From: Prostheceraeus crozeri
Lineage: Eukaryota > Platyhelminthes > Polycladida > Euryleptidae
Reading direction: 5' to 3'
Assembly: GCA_907163375.1 (NCBI GenBank)
Contig: CAJQUW010001859.1
Coordinates: 868,001 to 932,000 of the forward strand
DNA length: 64,000 nucleotides
The notes beneath the pieces were generated by a model that saw only the letters and a list, made by a program, of their open reading frames with translations, ran no database searches and was not told the origin of the DNA. Position numbers and translations under genes: made by a program. This document shows positions 1-9,905 of this stretch, piece by piece (positions within the stretch are counted from its first letter, which is position 1; each line of letters opens with the position of its first letter).

Positions 1-59
1 CATGCGTTTGTCACATCGGAATAAAGCTTTTTATTATTATATCATTACTATTTATTATC

Positions 60-720
60 GAGCAATGATACTTTCATTTCCAAATATGCTGACGACGTGG
101 TTATTGGCATTCCTATTCGGGCGAATGTAGACTTAGAACTTTCTGTCAGAGAAGAAATTCAACACGTAGAAAATTGGTGTAACACTCACGGGTTAGAACT
201 GAACAAAAAGAAAACGAAATTATGCATATATCAAGAAACCTCATGTTTCTGTTCCTATACCATCGAATGTTGAATTTGTGCGGGAGCTTCGGATTCTTGG
301 TGTAATCTACAATGCAGCATTTTCTTGGGATAGCCATGTACAGAATATCTGAAAACTCACGTGTCAACGAGTCTATGTGATCAAACGTTTGAAGACTTTC
401 TTACAAATACCTGGTCTCATTCGACTATATAATGCAACAGTTTTATTTATTCTAGAATACAATGCACCGTTATTTATAGGCATGAATAAAGAAAGCTCGA
501 AAAAACTTGAGAGAGTAAGAAAGGGCTCTACATGATTTTGTACCTCCAACGTTGTCAACCACAAAGAAAGTACTGCTTCGAAGTTTTGCACCGACACAAG
601 ATTTGACTCCTTCATTCCCACTTGCGCAAAATAAATATGTCATTATCTGATTTTGGATTTGCCTGTAAAAATTACACATGGAATTTTGTGCATAACTGTC
701 TGAGTATGTAATGTTCGATT
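60..720 (+). pseudogene. Non-LTR retrotransposon reverse transcriptase fragment
   Basis: The plus strand carries the reverse transcriptase catalytic box: positions 85-96 read Y-A-D-D, followed by V-V-I-G-I-P and a stretch matching the region after the catalytic Asp pair in LINE-type enzymes (ENWC-THGLELN-KKTK). Past about 230 the frame is broken by repeated stops and shifts, so this is a decayed fragment. No flanking duplication or tail was found. The exact LINE clade cannot be told from what remains. Confidence 0.7.
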
Positions 721-3001
721 TCTAATCATCGCAATAAACGCTTGTTATTATATTCATGCATGTATATGTATGTATCAAATATATCAAATCCAGGTTGCTT
801 ATGAAAGGCTGTCTATTTGTCTCTATATATAACTTAGGAAGAACTCAAAACCTTTTATAACGGAACGGAATGTCGAATGAAAGATCCTTTTCTTGTTTCT
901 GTTCCTGCTTTCTTTTGCGTTACAGGTTAATTAGCAGTATCAACATCATCCTTTATTGTATTGGATTGACATTTTCACATGTTCCCTTTCACCCTTTTGC
1001 AAGCGGATGTTGTTCAACTCAAAGAAAACATTATAAATTGGATATTTTCTATTACCTGAGATATATTTTTCATACATTTTTGTATGCGATAGAGAAATGA
1101 TCTTTGATCTTGGATTCAGTAGGTCAAAGGATATCTCAGGATAACTCATAAAGCCAGTCAGAATGTGGAGGACAATCAGTTGTCTCGACAGTTGACATCG
1201 TGGCGACTGTCGTAGATATTTGCGTCTGACTGCAGTTTGAGAACAATTGCCGAGTGTCAAGTCTCCTCAAAATGGCCTTTTGCAGTGAAGAGGTCGCCGT
1301 TACATTGAAGTCAACGGCCTCTTGTGAGTCAAAGTGGAGGACCTAACAAAGGTAGTGGTCGACTACCTCACAGTGGAATTGAGGCCTAGTCCTCCGCTGT
1401 GGACACAAAGGGTTGCCCATGTGTCCATTGTTGGTCTGTCATTCGAGGTACCCAAAGTCCGGACTAAACGTTGCGGACGAGTTGGCTAATGGGATTGGGC
1501 AGACGGCAATGACACAAATGTGAGCAGACCAAAGATGAATATGGAAATAAGAAGGTTTTCGAGAGAGTTAGTTTGAGGAAGTTGTCATCGAACGTCGTTG
1601 GCAGTTGTGACGTCCAAGACGCGAATGACCAGGAGGTCGTGAAGGGAGGAGTATCAGACGGCACTCCAAATTTCAGGAAGTTGACCTCCAGGGAAATAAA
1701 ACGATGTCCATAAAAGTGCAAGAAAAAAGAACAGCTGATGGATGGAGAAATAACTCACACTATATTTTGTCTATCCATGCTTAGTCCGGGAATGCCTTTT
1801 GTTTGTACGTCATTGTCGTGGAATAAGATCGATTGTTGTCAACATTTGTACCATTGTCAACACGAAAATAAAATACAACACGAATGAAAAAGCTCAACAC
1901 GAAACGAATCAAGATCGTGCTTGTGTCGTGTTCATGTCATGAATACAGGTCTCTAGTTCGGACGGCCATGTCGTGCAGTCGATGGTGCTAAAGCAAAGCG
2001 GATTTCGACCTTCAAGTTTCCGAGTGTCCCTCGTGATTATGAAAGACGGGCGATGTCTTCGCTGTCTCGTGGAGCTGGTACATCTCTCTGTAGAGGTTTC
2101 ACATGACTTCAAGTAGTTAGATCACCTTTCTGACACATGATCTGACTCAGTTTCTCTTCGACAGTAAAGTCCTTCATATAATTCAGCATTCGTATCAACT
2201 TGTAGGCCTATATGTCATGGCTCGGATTTCCATCACGACTATCCAATCCAAATAAAGCCTCCCGATGTTTAAGCCCTAACATCGACCTCAGACGGCGCAG
2301 GACGCCGAAGGCCCATTGTGATTTTAAAAATATATTTTTAACGAATAGACCGAATATGTTCTGTTTACCGTGGATTATTTAGTCAAAATGAGTTCCATTG
2401 GAATACGTGCAGTATCCCGGAGATTGGTCAATCACGTGAATTCAGTTTCCATTCTGCATGGTAAATTTCAACATAGATACAAAAAAATTCATATTTTATT
2501 TGACATTTTTTGCCCCATATAATTGTAAATCCCATGGCAAACCGAGGTCTTGATTTTGAATTGACTGCTTAAGGCAAGACTGCAAAACACTGTTGATGCA
2601 AATTGATCTATTTAGGGAATCAAAACAAAGCCAATTGTTGTACACTAGAAAATACAAAGCTATACACTTATAGGATTTGAGGAAAATCACGAATGTATTA
2701 AGCTGTTCCTAGGACTAGCAAAAACTGGGTAATAAGTGTTCGTGACAACATTTTTGCATGCCAACATGATTGTTTGGAGCATGACAATACGGAGTGTTTC
2801 GATCTGTTATCTCCTGCCTGCTATCAAATTGAAGAGTCACCATGTGTAAATAGAGATTCGTAGCATGCTACGACGACTATTTTGTTCACAAATGATGTCT
2901 ATCACGCATAAATCGAACTAATTGGTGAGCAACAAGTCCACCTAACACTAGAAAAGACAGTTATGAAAGGTGGCAACATGTTATTAATGTCAAAAATCAT
3001 T
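721..3001. other. Host flank without recognisable gene
   Basis: Short open frames occur on both strands but none shows a motif, a start context or a compositional signal that I could support. The segment ends with the target site of the outer Polinton. Confidence 0.5.
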
Positions 3002-3007
3002 AGTTTG
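3002..3007. repeat. Target site duplication AGTTTG, left copy of outer Polinton
   Basis: AGTTTG lies directly outside the left TIR and is repeated directly outside the right TIR at 45209-45214. Six-base duplications are the hallmark of Polinton/Maverick integration. Confidence 0.95.
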
Positions 3008-3769
3008 AGTAGTAAGTAAAACTCCACTTCTGGACCGCGCATTATGGCCGCCGTCGCTGACGTCCCCCCCCTCTGGAACGGCAGAGTGTCGTGGTCGGCC
3101 GCCGTGGTGCTTTGGTTCTGACGTCCCCCCCCCTCTGGCCGACCGTCGTATAGCGCGCGGTGATGTGGCGTCTAGGTTGGCGTGGTGTGCCGGCCAGGTT
3201 GGGAGGGTGGACTGTCGTAGCTCACCTGAAAAAATCCTAAGTGTCAGAGTGGCTTTGTATGGGTAAAATTTTGAAAATTTTCCAAAGTGTGGAATTTCGA
3301 CCTGGGACCGTCACCAAAACATTTTTCATCAAATTTCACTGACCCCCCCCCCCGACAGCAATCTTCTAACTTTGGTTCTAGTGAACGGATTTTGTCTTAA
3401 GGCTACTCGTTTGAAAGAGGAGAAAAAACTGCTCGACGACATTTTTTGTTGCGAGTCAATCGGACCAGCCGTTCAAAAGTTAGAGCGGTTACAAGATTTT
3501 AGGTCGGAGCTCGCTCACCTGAAAAAATCCTAAGTGTCAGAGTGGCTTTGTATGGGTAAAATTTTGAAAATTTTCCAAAGTGTGGAATTTCGACCTGGGA
3601 CCATCACCAAAACATTTTTCATCAAATTTCACTGACCTCCCCCCCTCTGGACAGCTAGCTTCAATCTTGGCTTCTAGTGGACGGATTTTGTCGTGCAATA
3701 GCTCGTTTGAAAGCTAAGAGTGAGACAAATTCAGTGAAAGAATCGGCTTGTTCCTATCTGTCTTCGTTT
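3008..3769 (+). repeat. Left terminal inverted repeat, outer Polinton
   Basis: This matches the reverse complement of 44449-45208. The outer 200 bp are GC-rich with two C-run/CTCTGG blocks. Inside are two copies (about 3222-3345 and 3516-3640) of a 125-bp module that runs from a CTCACCTGAAAAAATCC start to a TTTCACTGAC end. Confidence 0.95.
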
Positions 3770-3911
3770 AGATGTGAGACGCCATTTAAGATTTTGGGAG
3801 ATTGACGAAAAACGACAGAGTTAGAATTTCCCAAGAAACAGCTCCAGCGGGCGAATGAAGGCTCGGATTGGTAAACGGAGACCAGATTTGGAATCAGCTT
3901 GATGTTATTGT

Positions 3912-3957
3912 CCAATGAGGATCATCATCCAATGAGAATCAAGCATTTCTATATGAA
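3912..3957 (+). promoter_or_regulatory. Promoter with two CCAAT boxes and a TATA-like box
   Basis: CCAAT occurs at 3912-3916 and 3929-3933, and a TATATGAA box at 3950-3957, about 105 bp before the ATG at 4062. The same order, two CCAAT boxes then TATA, is seen before the outer DNA polymerase gene. This is a sequence call and is not experimentally mapped. Confidence 0.55.
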
Positions 3958-4061
3958 TAGCGAGCCTTCCACAGTGAGAATCATTCCATCGTTGAATCGC
4001 AAGAGTGACGGACGCACATTTTCTCTCACTCTCTAGTTCCCTGTTCTATTATCCAACTAAA

Positions 4062-4831
4062 ATGGTAAGTCGCTACTTTCCTCCCTCCCTTGAACGTAAA
4101 CTTAATACAATCTTTTCCATTTTCAGGCATCTACTCCATCTGCTGCACTAGTAGGACAAAATGGTGGTCAAACGTTACAAGGTTCGCTACGATCAGATCA
4201 TCTACAACTGAGGCCAGTGGAAGAAACAACCAAGGTACATAATCCTACACCGCTACAGCGTAAATTTAAACAAGTCTTGCGTTATGACGATCATGGTGTA
4301 GTACTCCAAACGGGAATGCTCCCTTCCACGGATGTCAAGATAATGCACAATCAGTATGGGGACTACATACTGATCCCCGTGAGTCCGTACATTCGCCACC
4401 AACTTGATATTATTGAGGAGTACGTGACATTAAATATGGACATTCCTACTCCTCTTGCTCAAGAGTGGAAGGCGAGAGATGACAAGGATACTCCCTATAG
4501 AAAGATTTGGGATGGTAATCAAATTTGCCTACCGGTATCATATTGGTGCACTTACTATAAGAAGGAGGGAGATCATTCAACACCCATCACATGCGACGAG
4601 CTCGGAGAAGGTACTTGGGATATCCTTTTCAAAGTGAATGGGCTATATTATGGTCGGCATAAGGATAATAAAATAGCCTCTCTCTCCATGCATATGGAAT
4701 CCATCCTATATATTCCGAAACCACCCAACGTGGACGACATAATTGATCAAATCCTTAACAGCAGTGGTACGAAGCGCAAGTCGGAGAAGAATGCTGCATC
4801 AAAACGCAAATCAAAGAAGGAGAATTACTAG
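4062..4831 (+). CDS. Early-type gene with an ATG-only first exon, possible ssDNA-binding protein
   Basis: The initiator ATG (4062-4064) is followed at once by GTAAGT, and a 62-nt intron (4065-4126) ends in a TTTTCAG acceptor. Exon 2 (4127-4831) is open in the right frame and gives about 235 residues with an S/T/P-rich N-terminus. The body has regularly spaced aromatic and hydrophobic strands (near W-C-T-Y-Y and G-L-Y-Y-G-R-H) and a Lys-rich basic tail. I do not recognise the family. The strand pattern and the promoter shared with the polymerase suggest an OB-fold single-strand DNA-binding role, which is inference only. Confidence 0.65.
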
Positions 4832-4865
4832 TCCTTTCCTAACTCTACCCTATGACAATTCGCTT

Positions 4866-4991
4866 ATGTGCTTTGAGTGTCGTAGACGTGGTCTTATTAG
4901 ATACATTTTACTTCTTCGTTGCCATCATATCATTTGTGTATTTTGTCGTGAAAAGCATCGATGTAATTCTTCATTTTGTAATATGTTATAG
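4866..4991 (+). CDS. Mini RING-like zinc-binding protein (41 aa)
   Basis: The short frame is Cys/His dense: C-x2-C near the start, then C-x-H-x2-C-x2-C, then two more Cys before the stop. This is the spacing of a RING or RING-like zinc finger, although the protein is far shorter than usual RING proteins. It may be an exon of a larger spliced gene, since the next gene seems to begin at a splice acceptor at 5025. A second RING protein lies at 6075. Confidence 0.4.
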   Translation: MCFECRRRGLIRYILLLRCHHIICVFCREKHRCNSSFCNML

Positions 4992-5025
4992 AACGTTTCC
5001 TTAGATGTGTAAATTTCCGTTTTAG

Positions 5026-5574
5026 GCTTCTATCATCATTTTTATGGATTGTGAGGGTGAACATGTACAGGAGCTCAGTGCTATTGCTATGAACACTTGG
5101 ACATATCAGATTGTTAGTGTCTATCATCAACATGCCAACTGCAATCCCAATGTTGATCAATGGGCGAGAAAACACATTCATGGACTTAATCTGAAATATT
5201 TGCAAGACTATGGCTTTTCTTGTGAGAGTGCTCTTCTTATTGACTTTAAACGATGGTTAGCTGCTTTCAATGTTATACGCATCTTTTGTAATAATCCTGG
5301 TAAGGAGAGGAAAGTATTTCCCAATCTAATCATTGATGATATTTTGCTCCCACCTTGGGATAGTAGAGTGAATCAACATTATCATGAAGTCACGAAACGT
5401 TCTAAGGATTTGTCTGTTCCTATTTTGTCTGTTCGTTGTAGTAGCTACGTTCATAACCAATGCTTCTTTCCTCCTTACCTCAACACTGCCAAAGTCCTGT
5501 ATGGTTATCATTGCTCGCTGTATGATAGTTACCAGCTGTATCTATTTTATCTCTTTCAAACCATTGATTTATAA
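5026..5574 (+). CDS. DEDD-like 3'-5' exonuclease candidate (5' exon missing)
   Basis: The first ATG (5044) starts at M-D-C-E-G, which would cut off the beta strand that normally precedes the D-x-E of DEDD nucleases. In-frame codons upstream (S-I-I-I-F) restore that strand and follow a TTCCGTTTTAG acceptor ending at 5025, so a 5' exon probably exists. Later landmarks are H-I-H-G-L-N, a conserved N-N-P-x-K-E near residue 85 and W-D-S-R. The nuclease assignment rests on motif I and general layout and is tentative. The C-terminal 30 residues look less conserved. Confidence 0.45.
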   Translation, partial: ASIIIFMDCEGEHVQELSAIAMNTWTYQIVSVYHQHANCNPNVDQWARKHIHGLNLKYLQDYGFSCESALLIDFKRWLAAFNVIRIFCNNPGKERKVFPNLIIDDILLPPWDSRVNQHYHEVTKRSKDLSVPILSVRCSSYVHNQCFFPPYLNTAKVLYGYHCSLYDSYQLYLFYLFQTIDL

Positions 5575-5661
5575 TGCATGCTTGTTACCGTTATTCAATA
5601 AATGTTACTATGAGAAGAGTTGTTGTTTTCATGCAATGGATGGGTTAGATAAAGGGCAATC

Positions 5662-6072
5662 ATGTCTTTCTCAAACGACTGCGGAACATTACATTTTCAT
5701 AGGCAAAGTTTAAAAGGAGCTGTTCAAGATTATGTGATAAATTTTCATAAAGATGAGACCGACATCGAAGCAGTGGTCGATGATGCTAGCACTCTATTTC
5801 TAGAGTTAATGAATACATTCTCTGATAGCATTGTCATGGCGCGATTAGTTGCGAAAATTAAGTTTAGTCATTTTGGAAAGGAAGAGGTGGAAAGTCGCTC
5901 TTTCCATTTTGCTTCTTATTCAATGGAAGTGGTAGATCACCCCGAAGAATTTTTTAAAAGACATATGATAAAAATTGCTGAACGTCTTAACGCATTTAAC
6001 CATCATGGTAGCAGTCTAGTGATTGAAGCGATTTCAGATATTCACATTCAACTTTCCATAAAGAATAATTGA
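5662..6072 (+). CDS. Hypothetical Polinton protein
   Basis: This is an open frame of 136 aa between the nuclease-like gene and the RING gene. The C-terminal half has a regular pattern (F-F-K-R-H, R-L-N-A-F-N, H-G-S-S-L-V-I-E-A-I) similar to the segment that sits before the polymerase core in some Polinton proteins, but here it is a separate gene. No catalytic motif is visible. The stop overlaps the sequence just before the next ATG. Confidence 0.5.
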   Translation: MSFSNDCGTLHFHRQSLKGAVQDYVINFHKDETDIEAVVDDASTLFLELMNTFSDSIVMARLVAKIKFSHFGKEEVESRSFHFASYSMEVVDHPEEFFKRHMIKIAERLNAFNHHGSSLVIEAISDIHIQLSIKNN

Positions 6073-6074
6073 AA

Positions 6075-6398
6075 ATGCAGTGGTACTTGATTGTAGCACA
6101 ACTGGTTTTCGAGCTATGTCTGCTCACTCTCGAAGTATATTCCTTCTGTACATATGTCTATTATTTAGAAAAGGCTAGCAAATTCATATCTTCAAAAAGA
6201 CTTGATATAGACATCAGTAACGGTGAAACTATGTGTTGTGATGTATGTAAGCGAAAGGATGGAAATGAAAAGCGCATCTTCAAGAGATGTAAGCATGCTT
6301 TTTGTCAACGCTGTTTCATACGTAATTGCATTCAACTTTGCAAATGTAACCACTGTGACATTGCTCATTTCGAGTGTCACTTATTTCGCAATAGTTAG
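6075..6398 (+). CDS. Membrane-anchored RING finger protein
   Basis: About 107 aa start at the ATG at 6075, 3 nt after the previous stop. Residues 3-30 form a hydrophobic membrane segment. Residues 53-95 carry a RING finger: C-x2-C, then C-x-H-x2-C-x2-C, then C-x2-C. The layout suggests a membrane-bound E3 ubiquitin ligase acting on host proteins, as in several DNA viruses. That role is inferred from the fold alone. Confidence 0.6.
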   Translation: MQWYLIVAQLVFELCLLTLEVYSFCTYVYYLEKASKFISSKRLDIDISNGETMCCDVCKRKDGNEKRIFKRCKHAFCQRCFIRNCIQLCKCNHCDIAHFECHLFRNS

Positions 6399-6449
6399 TA
6401 CCTATGCAAATGTGGTAAAGATAGGTTTTAGCAAAGACTAACACGGAAA

Positions 6450-6800
6450 ATGGCGAAACGTAAAAGTCAAAAGTCTTCAAAGTTTTCTTCAGCCATTCAA
6501 GCTCTCCGACGAATGAAAGCAAATCAGCGATACAATGCTATACGACATGCTAACGATAAATTCATTTGTGAAATTATTTCTCATGTGAGGAAGTTGAGGA
6601 CGAAGAAATTAGCGCCAAAACAACGAAAGTTACTTAAGCGATATGCTACGAAATTGCGTTTCATCTCCAATCCTAAAGTCACCCTTCAAAGAAAGAGGAA
6701 AACTTTAACACAAAAGGGCGGTTTCCTTTCAGCAATACTTCCAATGATAGCTCCTGCCGTGGGCAACCTATTGGGTAATATCTTTGGCTCTAAGCGTTAA
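6450..6800 (+). CDS. Basic virion core protein with C-terminal hydrophobic segment
   Basis: The 116-aa product is very rich in Lys and Arg through residue 88 and ends in a Gly/Ala/Ile/Leu amphipathic stretch (F-L-S-A-I-L-P-M-I-A-P-A). A Q-K-G-G-F junction separates the two parts and resembles an adenain cleavage site. Small basic proteins with such ends are found beside the ATPase in Polintons and adintoviruses and are compared with adenovirus core and pVI proteins. DNA condensation or membrane lysis is inferred. Confidence 0.6.
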   Translation: MAKRKSQKSSKFSSAIQALRRMKANQRYNAIRHANDKFICEIISHVRKLRTKKLAPKQRKLLKRYATKLRFISNPKVTLQRKRKTLTQKGGFLSAILPMIAPAVGNLLGNIFGSKR

Positions 6801-6831
6801 TTATGCAAATGTTGAGTCTCAAAGTAATAAA

Positions 6832-7449
6832 ATGGATTTCAGACTTCAATGTGATAAAGTTCTGACTGTATCAGGTCAATCTCATGCAGGTAAAACTGTT
6901 TTGACGTTGAATTTATTGGATAAAAGAAGGGAGTTGTTTAAGGAAGCTATCAATCGAGTGATTTGGTGTTATGGTATTTATCAACCGTCGCTGTTTCAGG
7001 AATTGCAAAGTCGCAACTTTATTCGATATGAAGGAATTATTCCAGTGGATAAACTTCAGTCTAATGATGTTGTTGTATTGGATGATTTATTAAAAGAAAG
7101 TAAGAATTCAAAAGATGTTACAGATATGTTCACTCGTGCAGCACATCATAAAAGGTGCTTTATCATCTATATCACACAAAATTTGTTTCCTGATGGAAAA
7201 GAAGCTCGTACACGAAACCTGAATACACACTATTATGCTATTTTCAAGAATCCGCGAGATAAAAGTCAATTTGAAATTTTAGCGCGACAAGTTGCACCCA
7301 GAGGATCAAAATCCTTAATTGAAATTTTTCAAGCAGCTACTGAAAAACCATACGGTTACTTATTCATTGACTTTACGCAAGAGTGTCCGGAAGAATTTAG
7401 ATTTCGAAGTGATATTTTGAAAACTCCCATGATTATCTACAAACTATGA
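6832..7449 (+). CDS. Genome packaging ATPase (FtsK/HerA, A32-like)
   Basis: The start at 6832 places the Walker A loop (S-G-Q-S-H-A-G-K-T) about 12 residues in, as usual for the family. Walker B is V-V-V-L-D-D-L near residue 70. A Q-N motif (Y-I-T-Q-N-L-F) follows. An upstream in-frame start at 6784 would overlap the previous gene and is less likely. The 205-aa length fits Polinton ATPases, which pump DNA into the capsid. The gene ends in an ATGA overlap with the next. Confidence 0.9.
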   Translation: MDFRLQCDKVLTVSGQSHAGKTVLTLNLLDKRRELFKEAINRVIWCYGIYQPSLFQELQSRNFIRYEGIIPVDKLQSNDVVVLDDLLKESKNSKDVTDMFTRAAHHKRCFIIYITQNLFPDGKEARTRNLNTHYYAIFKNPRDKSQFEILARQVAPRGSKSLIEIFQAATEKPYGYLFIDFTQECPEEFRFRSDILKTPMIIYKL

Positions 7450-8138
7450 GTTCTTATTCTCGCATGATTGTTATTCCTCAGGATGAATATGTACAATTGA
7501 CTGCCATGCAGCAAGTAAAGCAACCTCTTGCAAATCAAATGTATAGGAAAGAAATAGATTATCAGCAAAATGTTCACATCAAAGATCCACATCGTGCTGT
7601 ATTATTACAATCGGAAACTGTTGAGCAATTGAAAAACTTGAAGAATAAGATGCGTGACTCTGTATCGACTGCTACACCTTTAGCATCTCGCGCACATGCC
7701 ATATCTCTTTTCAATAGTATTGAACCCCATCTCAATGTAAATGATAGAGGAGAAATCATTACAGATGAAAATAAAGTGATTGACGCTTCACGTTATGAAG
7801 ACTTGATTCAGTATGCGACACGTAGAAAGCGCCGTCAGGGCTATGTTCCACCTGGTTGGTCATACTTTCTTAAACTATTGAAAAAGCATAATGTACCAAA
7901 ATTTGCTTTGAATAATGAGACATTGAAAGAACTTGATTCAACAGTGGCTACTGCTCCAATGCTTCAGACGATGAAAATGCCAACAAATTGGTTTAAGACG
8001 TCACCTGCTACATCCCCTCCCACACTCACTAAGCAAACAAGAGGAAGAACTCGACGTAGATCTACATCGCCACTAAAACTAGTAAAAGGAAAACGTAAAA
8101 CAGCTCCTCCCAGGAAATACATGTTCTCAAACTATTAA
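7446..8138 (+). CDS. Conserved Polinton structural protein
   Basis: The 230-aa frame overlaps the ATPase stop by 4 nt. Residues 115-165 have a pattern common to this Polinton family (R-Y-E-D-L-I-Q-Y, P-P-G-W-S-Y-F, L-L-K-K-H-N-V-P). The C-terminus is rich in Thr, Ser, Arg and Lys. By position it may match the nested-element gene at 34493-35314. The exact virion role is unknown. Confidence 0.65.
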   Translation: MSSYSRMIVIPQDEYVQLTAMQQVKQPLANQMYRKEIDYQQNVHIKDPHRAVLLQSETVEQLKNLKNKMRDSVSTATPLASRAHAISLFNSIEPHLNVNDRGEIITDENKVIDASRYEDLIQYATRRKRRQGYVPPGWSYFLKLLKKHNVPKFALNNETLKELDSTVATAPMLQTMKMPTNWFKTSPATSPPTLTKQTRGRTRRRSTSPLKLVKGKRKTAPPRKYMFSNY

Positions 8139-8139
8139 T

Positions 8140-8355
8140 ATGAAGCAGATGTGTTGCTTGCCATGTAATGAGCCGCCAGAGGTGAATGTCGTTGTCACTT
8201 GCACTTGCTGCGCCAGCTCTCACAATGAAACCCCTAAGCAATGTGAACACGATCGCAAAACCGCTAAAGCTAAATGCTGCAGTTGTTGTAAATGTAGAAA
8301 GGCAAGAAAACAAAAAGATGAGAAGGAGGAAAAAGAGTCAGTCGTCATCGACTGA
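8140..8355 (+). CDS. Small cysteine-rich protein
   Basis: A 71-aa frame starts 2 nt after the previous stop and contains about 13 Cys, mostly in C-C and C-x-C pairs, then a Lys/Glu-rich tail. It overlaps the integrase start at 8318 in another frame. Tight packing in line with its neighbours favours a real gene. Function is unknown; metal binding is plausible. Confidence 0.45.
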   Translation: MKQMCCLPCNEPPEVNVVVTCTCCASSHNETPKQCEHDRKTAKAKCCSCCKCRKARKQKDEKEEKESVVID

Positions 8356-9406
8356 ACGTTTGAAGTCAATCTATTATGATGTAAAGCATCCGGCAGGATT
8401 TGCATCTATCAAGAAATTATCAAAAGCGAGTGGTCTTCCACAATCACAAGTGAAACGATGGTTAAAGGGTCAGGCTACCTATACACTCCACAAACAAGCG
8501 AAAAAGAAGTACCGCACCCGCCATTATATTGTTCATGAAATCGATGAACAGTGGCAAGCAGACTTGTGTGATGTTGCCTCCATTTCAAAACATAACTCGG
8601 GCAATAACTTTATTTTAACCGTCATTGATATTTTTTCGCGTTATGCGTGGGCTCAACCTTTAAAAACTAAAGAAGGGAAAGGAGTAGCAAAAGCATTCCA
8701 AACAATTTTTCGAGAAGGTCGCATTCCAAAAAGAATTCAGAGTGATCAAGGAAAAGAGTTTGAAAATCAGCATGTGAGAAGATTATTTGAGAGGCATGAC
8801 ATTGAGTTGTTTAGTGTAAAGAGTGCTTATAAAGCTGCACTCGTTGAACGTTTTAATCGCACATTAAAAAATCGCTTGTGGCGACATTTTACTGCCAACT
8901 TGACACAAAATTGGACAAAGGTTCTACAAGATACACTCCATGCCTACAATCACTCTATCCATCGTTCTATTGGACTCAGACCAGTAGATGTAAATGCTGA
9001 CAATGTAGATAAAGTGCGCAAATCATTCCAACGTAAACGCACTCATGTGAAAAGTGATGTGAAAATTGGCGATAAAGTTCGTATCTCAAAAGTGAAAAGT
9101 GTTTTTGCTAAAGGGTACCTTCCGAATTGGACAGAGGAGGTATTTACAGTATCAAGGATTAATCAAAAAGACTCTCCGACCACCTACAAGTTGAAAGATT
9201 ACGATAATGAAGAAATTGAGGGTATCTTTTACCGCGATGAGATTGAGGTAGTCACTGAAAGTGAAACATATTTGGTAGAAAAAATCATTCGATGTAAAAA
9301 ACGGCAAGGTGAAGAATGGTGTCTTGTTAAATGGACTGGTTATCCTTCAAGTATGAACTCTTGGATGCGTCGTGCCGACATCTTTCATCTAAGTGATCGA
9401 CAGTGA
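8318..9406 (+). CDS. Retroviral-type integrase with C-terminal chromodomain
   Basis: The start at 8318 leaves an N-terminal helical region with the Polinton W-L-x2-Q-x-x-Y-T-L-H-K motif. The DDE core is clear: D in W-Q-A-D-L, D in I-Q-S-D-Q-G-K-E-F, E in V-E-R-F-N-R-T-L-K. An SH3-like region follows, then a chromodomain near residues 315-350 (Y-L-V-E-K-I-I, W-C-L-V-K-W-T-G-Y, N-S-W). It would insert the element with the 6-bp duplication seen here, and the chromodomain may direct it to marked chromatin. All three catalytic residues are present. Confidence 0.95.
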   Translation: MRRRKKSQSSSTERLKSIYYDVKHPAGFASIKKLSKASGLPQSQVKRWLKGQATYTLHKQAKKKYRTRHYIVHEIDEQWQADLCDVASISKHNSGNNFILTVIDIFSRYAWAQPLKTKEGKGVAKAFQTIFREGRIPKRIQSDQGKEFENQHVRRLFERHDIELFSVKSAYKAALVERFNRTLKNRLWRHFTANLTQNWTKVLQDTLHAYNHSIHRSIGLRPVDVNADNVDKVRKSFQRKRTHVKSDVKIGDKVRISKVKSVFAKGYLPNWTEEVFTVSRINQKDSPTTYKLKDYDNEEIEGIFYRDEIEVVTESETYLVEKIIRCKKRQGEEWCLVKWTGYPSSMNSWMRRADIFHLSDRQ

Positions 9407-9447
9407 TTCATGCAAAGTTGTAACTAACAATGTTTAGGGTTTGAGCT

Positions 9448-9903
9448 ATGAATCCAACTGCCTCATTTTATTCACGACCCTCCTATGTAAGTGGTGGAGG
9501 ACAAATTTACATCGGCGCTCGCCGCCAACGTGGAGGTAGCATACTTGGTGCACTGAAATCTGTTGTAGCACCTCTCATATCCAATGTCGGTAGATCTTTA
9601 AAACGAAATGTTTTAAGTAATGCCGTTGGCTTTGCTGGTGATGTTGCTAGTGATCTTTCCAGAGGTAGAAGTTTTAAGAGCAGTTTGTTGAATCGTGGGA
9701 AGGAACGCGGTTTAAAAACATTGAAGCAGACCTTTGCTGGTGTTACTCAAGGAAAGAAATCACCTAAACGAATGAATAAAGGAAGGAGGAAACATCGCGG
9801 AGCTGGTAAGGTGCGATCTTCAGTCAAAAGGCATTCAAGCAAACGTCGTAGAGGCTCTAATCATTCATCAGGCGCTAAACGACAACGCTGCTATAACTTC
9901 TAA
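9448..9903 (+). CDS. pVI/pX-like basic minor virion protein
   Basis: The 151-aa protein has an N-terminal Y-x-R-P-S-Y-V-S-G-G-G block, an A-R-R-Q-R-G-G-S junction resembling an adenain site, then a Gly/Val/Leu amphipathic stretch, and a strongly basic C-terminal third. It lies 41 nt after the integrase and 2 nt before the major capsid gene. The layout matches Polinton proteins compared with adenovirus pVI and pX, which link DNA to capsid and disrupt membranes during entry. Confidence 0.65.
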   Translation: MNPTASFYSRPSYVSGGGQIYIGARRQRGGSILGALKSVVAPLISNVGRSLKRNVLSNAVGFAGDVASDLSRGRSFKSSLLNRGKERGLKTLKQTFAGVTQGKKSPKRMNKGRRKHRGAGKVRSSVKRHSSKRRRGSNHSSGAKRQRCYNF

Positions 9904-9905
9904 TC

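Noticed and set aside
946-1721. Short frames in the left flank as host exons
   Set aside because: No domain, splice or codon signal beyond chance.
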